A stretch of DNA of 14,806 nucleotides from Bacteroidota bacterium (GCA_021796135.1 JAJYOQ010000051.1:1-14806); one strand, 5' to 3'. Positions 6,615 to 13,088 are shown, counted from the stretch's first letter. The notes: a model not told the origin generated them from the letters alone. A program made the numbers and translations.

Positions 6615-7346
6615 TTACGCCAAATTTTGATTTAGCATTTCTATTGTATCGAAGGCTTTTACTTCTTTGTTTTCACAAACTCCATAAATTGGAATTTGAT
6701 TTTTTAATAATTTCGGGAAGATGTCTTTTCCAAAGTCGGAATTACCTTCTTTTATAAAATTTAAAATTTCTGACTTCAATAAATATATTCCTGCATTTAC
6801 CCAATGGCTTTTTGTTTCACCGTTTTTTGGTTTTTCTATAAATCTTAGAATTCTACCATTTTTATCAAACTCCGCTACTCCGCTATGTGATATATCTTCC
6901 CTAATATGAAATGCTATTATGCATACAGAGTTAGTTTGTTTCTGTTTTTCAATCAATAAGTTTAGATTATAATTGGAGTAATTGTCGCCGTAGAGGATGA
7001 AGAAGGAGTTTTGTTGTTGAATTGTTGAATTGTTGAATTGTTGAATTGAAGGATTTAAGAATTCTTTTGCTATTTTTTTTACTGCTCCGGCTGTACCTAG
7101 TAATTCTTTTTCATATGAATACTTTATATTAACTTCAAACTTTTCGCCTGTACCGAAATATTTTGTTATTTTTTCCGGGAGATGATGAAGATTAATATAA
7201 ATTTCATTTATTCCATATTTTTTGCATAGTTCAATATTATATTGGAGTATAGGCTTCCCATGATATTCAATCATTGGTTTGGGAATTGTTTGTGTAATTT
7301 CTTTTAGTCTTTCGCCTTTACCGGCGGCTAGGATTATTGCTTGCAT
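6615..7346 (-). CDS. Sugar-1-phosphate nucleotidyltransferase (RmlA/HddC-like) with in-frame repeat insert
   Basis: A 243-residue single-domain nucleotidyltransferase. LAAGKGERL (6-14) with KPM (23-25) forms the NTP-binding loop. GTAGAV (84-89), LYGDN (118-122) with the metal-binding Asp, FIEKP (169-173) and WVNAGIYLL (182-190) follow the usual order. It would activate a sugar 1-phosphate to the NDP-sugar; beside a GHMP anomeric kinase an HddC/LmbO-like (GDP) role is plausible, but base specificity cannot be read here. Residues 98-113 (NPSIQQFNNSTIQQQN) are the GTTGAATTGTTGAA short-period repeat read in frame, placed between the GTAGAV helix and the LYGDN strand, a surface loop in the fold. 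The core motifs are undamaged. No convincing Shine-Dalgarno precedes the ATG. It is separated from the epimerase by a repeat-bearing gap of 225 nt. Confidence 0.9.
   Translation of the reverse strand: MQAIILAAGKGERLKEITQTIPKPMIEYHGKPILQYNIELCKKYGINEIYINLHHLPEKITKYFGTGEKFEVNIKYSYEKELLGTAGAVKKIAKEFLNPSIQQFNNSTIQQQNSFFILYGDNYSNYNLNLLIEKQKQTNSVCIIAFHIREDISHSGVAEFDKNGRILRFIEKPKNGETKSHWVNAGIYLLKSEILNFIKEGNSDFGKDIFPKLLKNQIPIYGVCENKEVKAFDTIEMLNQNLA
7008..7055 (-). repeat. Short-period repeat inserted in frame in the nucleotidyltransferase
   Basis: On the plus strand this is a run of GTTGTTGAATTGTTGAATT units, period 9, which keeps any reading frame intact. It encodes residues about 98-113. The same unit forms the intergenic arrays at 8520-8582 and 8860-8880. 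Confidence 0.85.
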
Positions 7347-7571
7347 GTTTGAAATTAGTGAATTGTAAATAGTGAATAGTTAAAAGTTAGTTCCAATCCT
7401 ATTATTTCTTTTAAGAAGTTGAATTGTTGAAATGTAGGTCAAGTTACAGATTTCTCACCTGCTAAAGCCGGATTCGAAATGACAATTGAGCGGAAAAAGG
7501 ATTTTAAAGGAACTCTAATAACTGAACTTTACATCATTTACTCTTTGCCATTAACAGTTCACTATTCCCTC
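7347..7571. repeat. Repeat-bearing gap between nucleotidyltransferase and epimerase
   Basis: It holds GTGAATTGTAAATAGTGAAT-type units (7355-7390), a GTTGAATTGTTGAAATG unit (7418-7434), and one right-arm palindromic copy at 7448-7484 (AGATTTCTCACCTGCTAAAG, CCGGATTCGAAATGACA). At the epimerase end there is an inverted-sense AACAGTTCACTATTCCC unit. I see no gene. Confidence 0.75.
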
Positions 7572-8510
7572 CTACAAATTCCCCTTCTTCAATTCTTTCT
7601 TTATGAATTCAATCGATGCTTTTAATCCGGTCTCCAAATCCGTCTTCGGTTCCCATCCTAATTTTTTCGCTTCAGTAATATCAGCAAGATTGGCGAATGC
7701 TTCGCCTGGTTGATCAGATTTATATGAAGGTTTTAAATCATTTTTTAATAATTCTGAAATAATATTATAGATTTCATTTATTGAATAGTTTTTTCCGCTT
7801 CCTAAGTTAAAGACCTTTCCTGTGGTGCGATCGTCTTCCATACATTGAATATGAAAATCATTTATGTCGTCCACATAAATAAAGTCCCTGCGTTTCTCCC
7901 CAGTACCGAATATAGTTGGCTGTTCGCCTTTTAGTAATTTAATAATAAAAGATGAGAACACCGGAGGAATAGTACGTCTGTAATCCTGCCTTGGACCATA
8001 CACACAAAAATATCTTAAAGCTGTAGATTTTAGATTATAAAACCTTGAATAAGCTTCTGCGAAATACATTGTAGCAAATTTACTTACCGAATAAAAGCTT
8101 TGAGGATTTACTTCCGTTTCGGGTGTAGGTAAAATATCGCTTCCTTCATACATTGCGGAAGACTCGGCATAAATTACCTTTTTTACATTATTAATCCGGC
8201 AGGCTTCAAATACATTGACAGTGCCGGTAATGTTTATGTCAGCCGTTTCTACAGGATTGTTTTGACAATCAATTATTGAATTCTTTGCAGCAAGATGAAA
8301 TACGAAATCGGAATGTTGGAATAATGGAATAATGGAAGGGCTGCGTATATCCATTTTATGGAATTCAACACCTTCGGGTATCTGTTCTTCCTTGCCATAA
8401 GCTAAATTATCAATACCGATTACTTCATATTTGCCTTCGTTTAATAGTCTATCTGCTAAATTTGAACCGATAAATCCGGCGATGCCGGTTATTAATACTT
8501 TAGTTTTCAT
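7572..8510 (-). CDS. NAD-dependent epimerase/dehydratase (extended SDR)
   Basis: A 312-residue extended SDR. The NAD loop is TGIAGFIGSN (8-17), followed by MDIRS (53-57) and FHLAA (71-75). The catalytic set is AESSAMY (Ser about 117/118) and FYSVSK (Tyr140, Lys144). The downstream blocks are LRYFCVYGPRQ, GTGEKRRDFIYVDDI and FNLGSGKNYSI. These are typical of UDP-glucose 4-epimerase-like and related NDP-sugar epimerases. The expected reaction is inversion at a sugar-ring carbon of the NDP-sugar made by the neighbouring nucleotidyltransferase, using bound NAD+; exact specificity is not readable. Family-wise it parallels LmbM. Only a weak AAGAAG precedes the ATG, and the upstream DNA is a GTTGAATTGTT array. 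Residues 57-67 (SPSIIPLFQHS) are encoded by a GGAATAATGGAATAATGGAA repeat-like run. Confidence 0.88.
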   Translation of the reverse strand: MKTKVLITGIAGFIGSNLADRLLNEGKYEVIGIDNLAYGKEEQIPEGVEFHKMDIRSPSIIPLFQHSDFVFHLAAKNSIIDCQNNPVETADINITGTVNVFEACRINNVKKVIYAESSAMYEGSDILPTPETEVNPQSFYSVSKFATMYFAEAYSRFYNLKSTALRYFCVYGPRQDYRRTIPPVFSSFIIKLLKGEQPTIFGTGEKRRDFIYVDDINDFHIQCMEDDRTTGKVFNLGSGKNYSINEIYNIISELLKNDLKPSYKSDQPGEAFANLADITEAKKLGWEPKTDLETGLKASIEFIKKELKKGNL

Positions 8511-8602
8511 TCTTCTTTTTGTTGAATTGTTTAATTGTTTAATTGTTGAATTGTTGAACTGTTGAACTGTTGAAAAGTTTAATTGTTGATTTGTATAAAT
8601 GT
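8511..8602. repeat. GTTGAATTGTT short-period array
   Basis: About eight degenerate 9-nt units (GTTGAATTGTTTAATTGTTT ... GTTGAACTGTTGAACTGTTG) lie immediately upstream of the epimerase start, in the untranslated leader if the genes are co-transcribed. The period of nine explains why copies inside genes stay in frame. Confidence 0.85.
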
Positions 8603-8838
8603 TTATTTGTTTAGTTGAGATTTTCTTAAAGAGTTTAATTGATTTGAAATTTCTGAGATCTTTTTCTTTAAATCTATTAGTGTTTCTTTTGAGATATAGT
8701 TTAGATCTTTTGCAATATACAATTGATTTAGAACTTCCATTAAACTGCTATATGATAAATTTGTAAAATGTGCTTGATCTTTTGAAGAAACTCTTTTTGC
8801 CAGACATTTAATTTTTCAAACCCAAATTGATATTCCAT
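8603..8838 (-). pseudogene. Second decayed four-helix-bundle (IVP-family) gene with internal deletion
   Basis: Starting at the ATG at 8836-8838, with AAAGGGAAAA ahead of it, the frame reads MEYQFGFEKLNVWQK, the conserved FEKLxVWQKA start of the four-helix-bundle family. Immediately after, another frame carries the normal C-terminal half: RVSSKDQAHFTNLSYSSLME, then VLNQLYIAKDLNYIS and a tail SNQLNSLRKSQLNK ending at the TAA at 8603. About 50 middle residues (the region around SxxSNIAEG) are missing and the frame changes at the junction, so no full-length protein can be made. The tail and stop are provided by the adjoining GTTTATTTGTTTAG repeat. It differs in sequence from the relic at 2128-2377, so the two are separate family members rather than a recent duplication. 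Confidence 0.75.
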
Positions 8839-8854
8839 TTTTCCCTTTAAGAAT

Positions 8855-8930
8855 GTTGAGTTGTTGAATCGTTGACCTGTTTATTTGAGCATTTCAACAA
8901 TTCAACCTTTCAACAAATAAACTTCATAAT
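8855..8930. repeat. Inverted pair of GTTGAATT-type units
   Basis: GTTGAGTTGTTGAATCGTTG is followed after about 15 nt by CAACAATTCAACCTTTCAAC, so the two arms can pair into a hairpin just after the GHMP kinase stop. On the minus strand this would form in the RNA 3' of the kinase. There is no T-run, so I do not call it a terminator. Confidence 0.6.
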
Positions 8931-8933
8931 TAA

Positions 8934-10001
8934 CTAAATATTAACGAGCGTCTTCACGCCTTCCCAGTCAAACTTAAAATCCATATACCTAAGTCCGGCA
9001 TCTTCTAAAGTTTTTCTAAAGTGTTTACGTTTTCCGTTATCGACACAAAACAGCATAAAGCCGCCGCCGCCCGCACCCATCACTTTTCCGCCAAGAGCAC
9101 CGTTCTTCATTGCCAGCTCATACCAATCATCAATTTTAGAATTACTCATTTTATTAGAAACTGATTTCTTTACAAGCCAATGCACATTTAATAATTTTCC
9201 AAATTGGCAAACATCTCCTTTGATTAAAGCATTTTTAACCTCATACCCAATTTCCTTTATCCTATGCATCGCCTCCACTGCATTGCCGCCCTCTGTTTTC
9301 TGAACTCTGTTCTCCTGCTGCTTTTGCCCTACCGATGACTGTTCACTATTCACTGTTGACTGTTCACCAGCTATCTTCCTGCTCTGTTCGCCCAGTATCT
9401 CATTCGCGTCTCTCTCAATGTTAGTATAAAACATCATTAATCTATTTTCTAATTCATAGATTACTTCATGATCTAAAATTAAAGGATTAACCGTAACATC
9501 CCCCAGCCTGTCAATATCAAGCTGAATTATTCCGCCGAATGCCGCAGCGTATTGATCTTGCTTGCCGATCGGCTTACCAATTAATTCTATTTCCACTTTA
9601 CATGCTTCTTCGGCAAGTTCTTTTATTGGTATGTGCCTTCTTAGCATTGAATTCAAACCTTGAAGCAATGCTACAGTATAGGAACTTGACGATCCCATAC
9701 CTGTGCCGGCTGAAAGGTCTGCCATAGAAGATATTTCCAATGGTCTTTTTATCTTTAAATAGTTTAATGATTCCCGTACGATCTCATGTTTCAATTCATT
9801 AATCTTATCAACATCTATAATTTCAACCTTGCTGTAATTAATTTTTATCTTATTAACAATTGCCGGCTCATTGATATTAATGTACATATACCTATTAATT
9901 GCGGCAGTAATTAAAAATCCTTCATGCTTATGGTAATAAGAAGGAAGGTCTGTTCCTCCTCCGCCAAGCGGAAGTCTGAAGGGGGCACGAACTACAATCA
10001 T
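8934..10001 (-). CDS. GHMP-family sugar kinase (HddA/LmbP-like) with in-frame repeat insert
   Basis: A 355-residue GHMP kinase. The N-terminal motif is RAPFRLPLGGGGTDLPSYY (5-23). The ATP-binding glycine/serine loop is LSAGTGMGSSSSYTVAL (96-112). KPIGKQDQYAAAFGG (143-157) carries the catalytic Asp, and the C-terminal motif is GGKVMGAGGGGFMLF. This architecture matches anomeric kinases of higher sugars such as D-glycero-D-manno-heptose 7-phosphate kinase (HddA) and the octose kinase LmbP, which add phosphate at C1. Residues about 204-240 contain repeat-derived sequence (GEQSTVNSEQSSVGQKQQ, NRVQKTEGG) between RDANEIL and AVEAMHRIKEIG, which are normally almost contiguous. The flanking motifs remain in frame. 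AAAGGAAAC 3 nt upstream supports the start. It is the first sugar gene after the toxin-antitoxin and repeat zone. Confidence 0.9.
   Translation of the reverse strand: MIVVRAPFRLPLGGGGTDLPSYYHKHEGFLITAAINRYMYININEPAIVNKIKINYSKVEIIDVDKINELKHEIVRESLNYLKIKRPLEISSMADLSAGTGMGSSSSYTVALLQGLNSMLRRHIPIKELAEEACKVEIELIGKPIGKQDQYAAAFGGIIQLDIDRLGDVTVNPLILDHEVIYELENRLMMFYTNIERDANEILGEQSRKIAGEQSTVNSEQSSVGQKQQENRVQKTEGGNAVEAMHRIKEIGYEVKNALIKGDVCQFGKLLNVHWLVKKSVSNKMSNSKIDDWYELAMKNGALGGKVMGAGGGGFMLFCVDNGKRKHFRKTLEDAGLRYMDFKFDWEGVKTLVNI
9282..9392 (-). repeat. In-frame short-period repeats inside the GHMP kinase gene
   Basis: The plus strand shows TGTTCACTATTCACTGTTGA, CTGTTCACC and CTCTGTTTTCTGAACTCTGT, the same GTGAACAGTGAATAGT vocabulary as the gaps at 2060-2110 and 2395-2415, plus a CAGAAAACAGAG-type unit. 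It encodes residues about 204-240, rich in E, Q and S and predicted to be disordered. Confidence 0.8.
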
Positions 10002-10257
10002 TTTGTTTCCTTTTTTTAGTTCACCCTATTTGATTGGGATTTTTTGTAAAGCTGAGTACAAGATTTCTCCCGTTGGTCGAAATGACAGGAGGAGATTCTT
10101 TTTGTCATATCGAAGGAGCTTGCGACTGAGATATCTTTTTTGTTGCGAGAAGAAAGATTTCTCCCTCGAGGACTCAGTCGAAATGACAGGAGGACAGCGC
10201 TGTCATATCGAAGGAGTCCCGCATACGGGATAAATCAGCGACTATTGCATTTGGATT
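10002..10257. repeat. Palindromic repeat cluster upstream of the kinase
   Basis: A right arm is at 10060-10087 (AGATTTCTCCCGTTGGTCGA), a full copy at 10103-10189, and a left arm only at 10203-10242 (TGTCATATCGAAGGAGTCCC, GCATACGGGATAAATC). All have the same orientation as copies elsewhere. The left-arm-only piece shows that the arms can exist separately. Confidence 0.8.
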
Positions 10258-10302
10258 GAATATTGAAGATTGTCTATTGAAGAATAAAGAAATAAACTAA
10301 CT

Positions 10303-10392
10303 TGTCATCAATCCTTGCTCATCAATCGAGATTCGTCAATCATCATTCCAAAATCGTCATTAGTAAATCGTCAATCCCAAATCATAAATCCC
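10303..10392. repeat. ATCGTCAATC-type short repeats
   Basis: Degenerate units are GTCATCAATCC, CATCAATCGAG, TTCGTCAATCATC, AAATCGTCATTAG and AAATCGTCAATCCC. This family is different from the GTTGAATT and GTGAATAGT families. It sits downstream of the toxin stop. The remaining gap sequence shows no gene. Confidence 0.65.
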
Positions 10393-10417
10393 CGATTGCA
10401 AGGAGTTTTTCCTGTTC

Positions 10418-10777
10418 TCAACTTTCTAAAGGTCGTATACGAATTTTATTCTCACTCGTTACAATGAAATGATTTAGTATTTTTTCTTCAGGCAAACTTA
10501 ATATAGTTTTTATTGCGTTTATCTTTAATTCAGGCGATTCATCATCAAAACGAAATAGTATTACAGATAAAGCAGGAAGGTTGAATTTGAAAGTCAAGTA
10601 TCCAAAATCTTTATCGTTGGTAATTATTATTCGCTCTTCTTGAAAAGCTTTTTCCATTATAAAAATATCATCACTTGCCGGAAATAATTCACTGACAAAC
10701 TTAGTATCGAAACCTATATCACGAAGATATTTTACTACTGTAAAACCGACATTCTCATCTACAATAAACTTTATCAT
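10418..10777 (-). CDS. DUF5615 PIN-like protein, probable toxin
   Basis: A 119-residue protein starting MIKFIVDENVGFTVVKYLRD. The DEN at 7-9 and the later ITNDKDFG (52-59) supply the acidic residues of a PIN-like (Mut7-C/DUF5615) nuclease fold. Proteins of this type are commonly the toxin partner of a DUF433 antitoxin, which is exactly the upstream gene here. Its ATG overlaps the antitoxin stop by 4 nt, so translation is coupled. RNA is the presumed target, inferred from the fold. The full family length is present with no sign of decay, unlike the other passenger genes in these gaps. Confidence 0.82.
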   Translation of the reverse strand: MIKFIVDENVGFTVVKYLRDIGFDTKFVSELFPASDDIFIMEKAFQEERIIITNDKDFGYLTFKFNLPALSVILFRFDDESPELKINAIKTILSLPEEKILNHFIVTSENKIRIRPLES

Positions 10778-11007
10778 TGTTTTAGGAGCGGATAAACTTC
10801 CTCATTCTGAACAAGCCTCTCTGCATATAGTAATGCCTCTTGTATATCTCTTTTTTTTAGCATGGGATATTCTTGTAATATTTGATCATCTGTCCAGCGT
10901 TGTGCAACTAATTTTACTATTAGTTCCACCGGAATTCTTGTCCCATGTATTATAGGTTTTCCCGATAGTACCGCAGGATTAATCTCAATTCTTGTCATAG
11001 GTTTCAT
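10774..11007 (-). CDS. DUF433 antitoxin
   Basis: A 77-residue protein with the DUF433 pattern: RIEINPAVLSGKPIIHGTRI (6-25), PVELIVKLVAQRWTDDQIL, then EYPMLKKRDIQEALLYAERL. This is a small winged/trihelical DNA-binding-like domain usually found upstream of DUF5615 PIN-like genes. It is the first gene of a two-gene operon and overlaps the toxin by 4 nt. A GGAAAT 3 nt before the ATG at 11007 supports that start; a second Met three codons in (MTRIEINP) lacks a ribosome site. Autoregulation through its own promoter in 11008-11190 would be usual for such pairs but no operator is obvious. Confidence 0.85.
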   Translation of the reverse strand: MKPMTRIEINPAVLSGKPIIHGTRIPVELIVKLVAQRWTDDQILQEYPMLKKRDIQEALLYAERLVQNEEVYPLLKQ

Positions 11008-11193
11008 AGTATTTCCATTAAATTATTTATAAAAACTTCATGAAAAGTGAATTTTTCAAAGACTAAAATTACTTTTACATATTAAATTACAAAATAGGGA
11101 TTCATAATTCAAAGCAAAGCTTAACGATCATTATTTTGCACGTTGGTTGTTGTTAATTGTTTGCTAGAAACAGATTTCTCATTAGAGGAATCA
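11008..11193. other. AT-rich gap upstream of the toxin-antitoxin operon
   Basis: No ORF or repeat core is seen in most of this stretch. It must hold the promoter of the DUF433/DUF5615 pair if the pair has its own, but I cannot point to a convincing -35/-10 pair. Its right end has a degenerate AGATTTCTCATTAGAGGAAT that merges into the composite element. Confidence 0.4.
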
Positions 11194-11351
11194 GTACTAA
11201 TGACCACTGCTTGAGAAATGTGTTTTTGAGCAAAAACAAGCTAAAAGATTTCTCACCGCAAACGGTACAGGCACCGGCTTAAGCCGGATTCGAAATGACA
11301 CAAGTGGTCTTTCTTTTAATAAATAAAGGCAATGCCTTTTTCAATAACTCG
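11194..11351. mobile_element. Composite repeat element, copy B
   Basis: A second copy of the unit at 6292-6431: ACTAATGACCACT (11196-11208), GTGTTTTTGAGCAAAAAC, then AAAGATTTCTCACCGCAAAC, a longer core (ACGGTACAGGCACCGGCTTA), CCGGATTCGAAATGACA, the right arm AGTGGTCTTT (11303-11312, one mismatch to the inverse of the left arm) and the tail TTCTTTTAATAAATAAAGGC. Copies A and B differ by scattered substitutions and by about 18 extra bases in the core of B, so they are not a very recent duplication. Confidence 0.6.
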
Positions 11352-11373
11352 AAATGACAGAGGAGATTCTTTT

Positions 11374-11608
11374 TGTCATATCGAAGGGGTCCCGCATACG
11401 GGATAAATCTTCGACTGAGATATCTTATATGTTGCGAGAAGAAAGATTTCTCCTTCGAGGACTCAGTCGAAATGACAGAAGGACAGGGCTGTCAATTCGA
11501 GTTTGTCATATCGAAGGAGTCCCGCATACGGGATAAATCTTCGACTGAGATATCTTATATGTTGCAAGAAGGAAGATTTCACCTTCGACGACTCAGTCGA
11601 AATGGCAG
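11374..11608. repeat. Two tandem full copies of the palindromic repeat
   Basis: The copies at 11374-11478 and 11504-11608 are nearly identical over about 105 bp (TGTCATATCGAAGGRGTCCC, GCATACGGGATAAATCTTCG, ACTGAGATATCTTATATGTT, GCRAGAAG, AGATTTCWCCTTCGASGACT, CAGTCGAAATGRCAG). They are separated by 25 bp. Inside each left arm CCCGCATACGGG is a smaller palindrome. They lie directly downstream of the sugar transferase stop, followed by an ACTATTTGCTATTTACTCTT, TACCATTCAC unit (11622-11651). Confidence 0.85.
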
Positions 11609-11657
11609 AGGAGTTTTTTCTTACTATTTGCTATTTACTCTTTACCATTCACTTATC

Positions 11658-13088
11658 TCACGATGCTCCTTTTCCTAAAATTACAGACGGAATTGTTTTA
11701 AGTAAAATTTTAATATCTAAAAGCAGAGACCAATTATCAATATACTCCAAATCTAACTTAACCCAGTCATCAAATTTGTAAATTTTATTACGACCGTTTA
11801 CCTGCCACAGGCAAGTAATGCCAGGTTTTATGCTTAGCTTTCTTCTATGCCAACTTTCGTATCTATCAAGTTCGTGAGGACCGGCGGGTCTTGGACCAAC
11901 GAGACTCATATCTCCTTTCAGTACACTAAACAGTTGAGGTGTTTCATCTATGCTCCATTTTCTTAACCATTTTCCGAAAGGAAGAATACGGGGATCGTTT
12001 TTTATTTTGAAAACAGGACCATCCATTTCGTTTTCATCCAATAAATCTTTTTTTAGTTTATCTGCATCTTTAATCATAGTCCTAAATTTCCAGCTTTTAA
12101 TTGGATTTTTATTTAATCCGATAACATTCCAATTATATAGGATGGGTTTACCGTCAGTGATCCATATTCCTATAACTGCAATTAACATAAATGGCGAAAA
12201 AATCAATATAGCAATCAAAGAACCTATTATATCAATTATACGTTTTAGGAAAAGTTCTATCTCAGACTGTTTTATCATATTAAAGCTTATAATACTTAAA
12301 CCAAAAACATTATCAATAGTAATATTTTTTGTAATATGCCCAAAGAAATCAGAGTTTAGCCTTACTGCAACACCCTCTCTTTCACAAATTTCGAGAACTT
12401 CTCTAATTTGATCGAATCTTTTGGTTGATATTGTAATTATTATTTCTTCCGGGTTAATTGTTTTTAATATGTGCTGTATATTACTATAATGATCAAGAAT
12501 CTTTACGCCTAATACTTCCTTCCCGATATTCTCAGAGTCTCCCGTAAGCAGTCCTACAATATCTAATCCCCAATTGAAATTACTTTTAACAGTAGATATA
12601 AAGGAATTTGCTCTTGTTCCGGTTCCGATTAATATTACCTTTTTCCGGTTTCTTCCTTTTCGTCGTATTAAGGAAGCGGCATAAAATAGGAAAGTTTTTT
12701 CAGTTATAAACAAAAACAAATTTACTATAAAGAATATAATGATAATCGTGCGCGGAATTTCTTTAGCTCCCAGCAAAAACATGATAGCAATACTTATAAG
12801 TGAGCCTGTAAAGCATACTTTAATTACAATTGCATATTCTCTTATAAGCGAAGTAAAGCGCTGGTAGCTATATGCTTTATGCTGATCAAATAAAATTCCG
12901 TAAAGAACACTAAGGATTAATATTATTAAAATATACGATATTCTTATTTTAGCTTCAGGTGGAAAAAGAGAAGGCTCCAGTTTATGTAACAATATTGAAA
13001 TAAAATATGCAAGCATAAAGCTAATCAATGCAGTGCAAAAATCAGCCAGCTGTGCTATTCTTCTATGATATGTTGAACGCCAGATCAT
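11658..13088 (-). CDS. Polyprenyl-phosphate sugar-1-phosphate transferase (WbaP/WcaJ-type PGT)
   Basis: A 476-residue membrane protein. Four N-terminal transmembrane segments lie at about 11-34, 49-67, 86-106 and 114-140. A Rossmann-like CoA-binding_3 domain begins VILIGTGTRANSF (151-163). A fifth hydrophobic re-entrant segment (285-310) leads into the bacterial sugar transferase domain. That domain holds KFRTM (334-338), NDPRI (364-368), SIDETPQLFSVLKGDMSLVG (379-398) with the Asp-Glu catalytic pair, GPRP and KPGITCLWQVNGRN (421-434). It moves a hexose 1-phosphate from an NDP-sugar to undecaprenyl phosphate in the inner membrane, starting a glycan repeat. It starts 1 nt after the glycosyltransferase stop, so the two genes are co-translated. 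The length and domain order are normal for the family. The exact sugar is not readable. Confidence 0.93.
   Translation of the reverse strand: MIWRSTYHRRIAQLADFCTALISFMLAYFISILLHKLEPSLFPPEAKIRISYILIILILSVLYGILFDQHKAYSYQRFTSLIREYAIVIKVCFTGSLISIAIMFLLGAKEIPRTIIIIFFIVNLFLFITEKTFLFYAASLIRRKGRNRKKVILIGTGTRANSFISTVKSNFNWGLDIVGLLTGDSENIGKEVLGVKILDHYSNIQHILKTINPEEIIITISTKRFDQIREVLEICEREGVAVRLNSDFFGHITKNITIDNVFGLSIISFNMIKQSEIELFLKRIIDIIGSLIAILIFSPFMLIAVIGIWITDGKPILYNWNVIGLNKNPIKSWKFRTMIKDADKLKKDLLDENEMDGPVFKIKNDPRILPFGKWLRKWSIDETPQLFSVLKGDMSLVGPRPAGPHELDRYESWHRRKLSIKPGITCLWQVNGRNKIYKFDDWVKLDLEYIDNWSLLLDIKILLKTIPSVILGKGAS

Noticed and set aside
8855..8930. Intrinsic terminator after the GHMP kinase
   Set aside because: The arms can pair but the stem is AT-rich and there is no T-run on the minus strand after it; it is better explained as inverted repeat units.
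11374..11608. CRISPR-like array
   Set aside because: The repeats are about 105 bp, palindromic and degenerate, with no regular unique spacers and no cas genes.
11354..11781. Three overlapping plus-strand ORFs with SYRRSPAYGINLRLRY peptides
   Set aside because: These are the same palindromic repeat read in different frames; the last also runs antisense into the sugar transferase gene.
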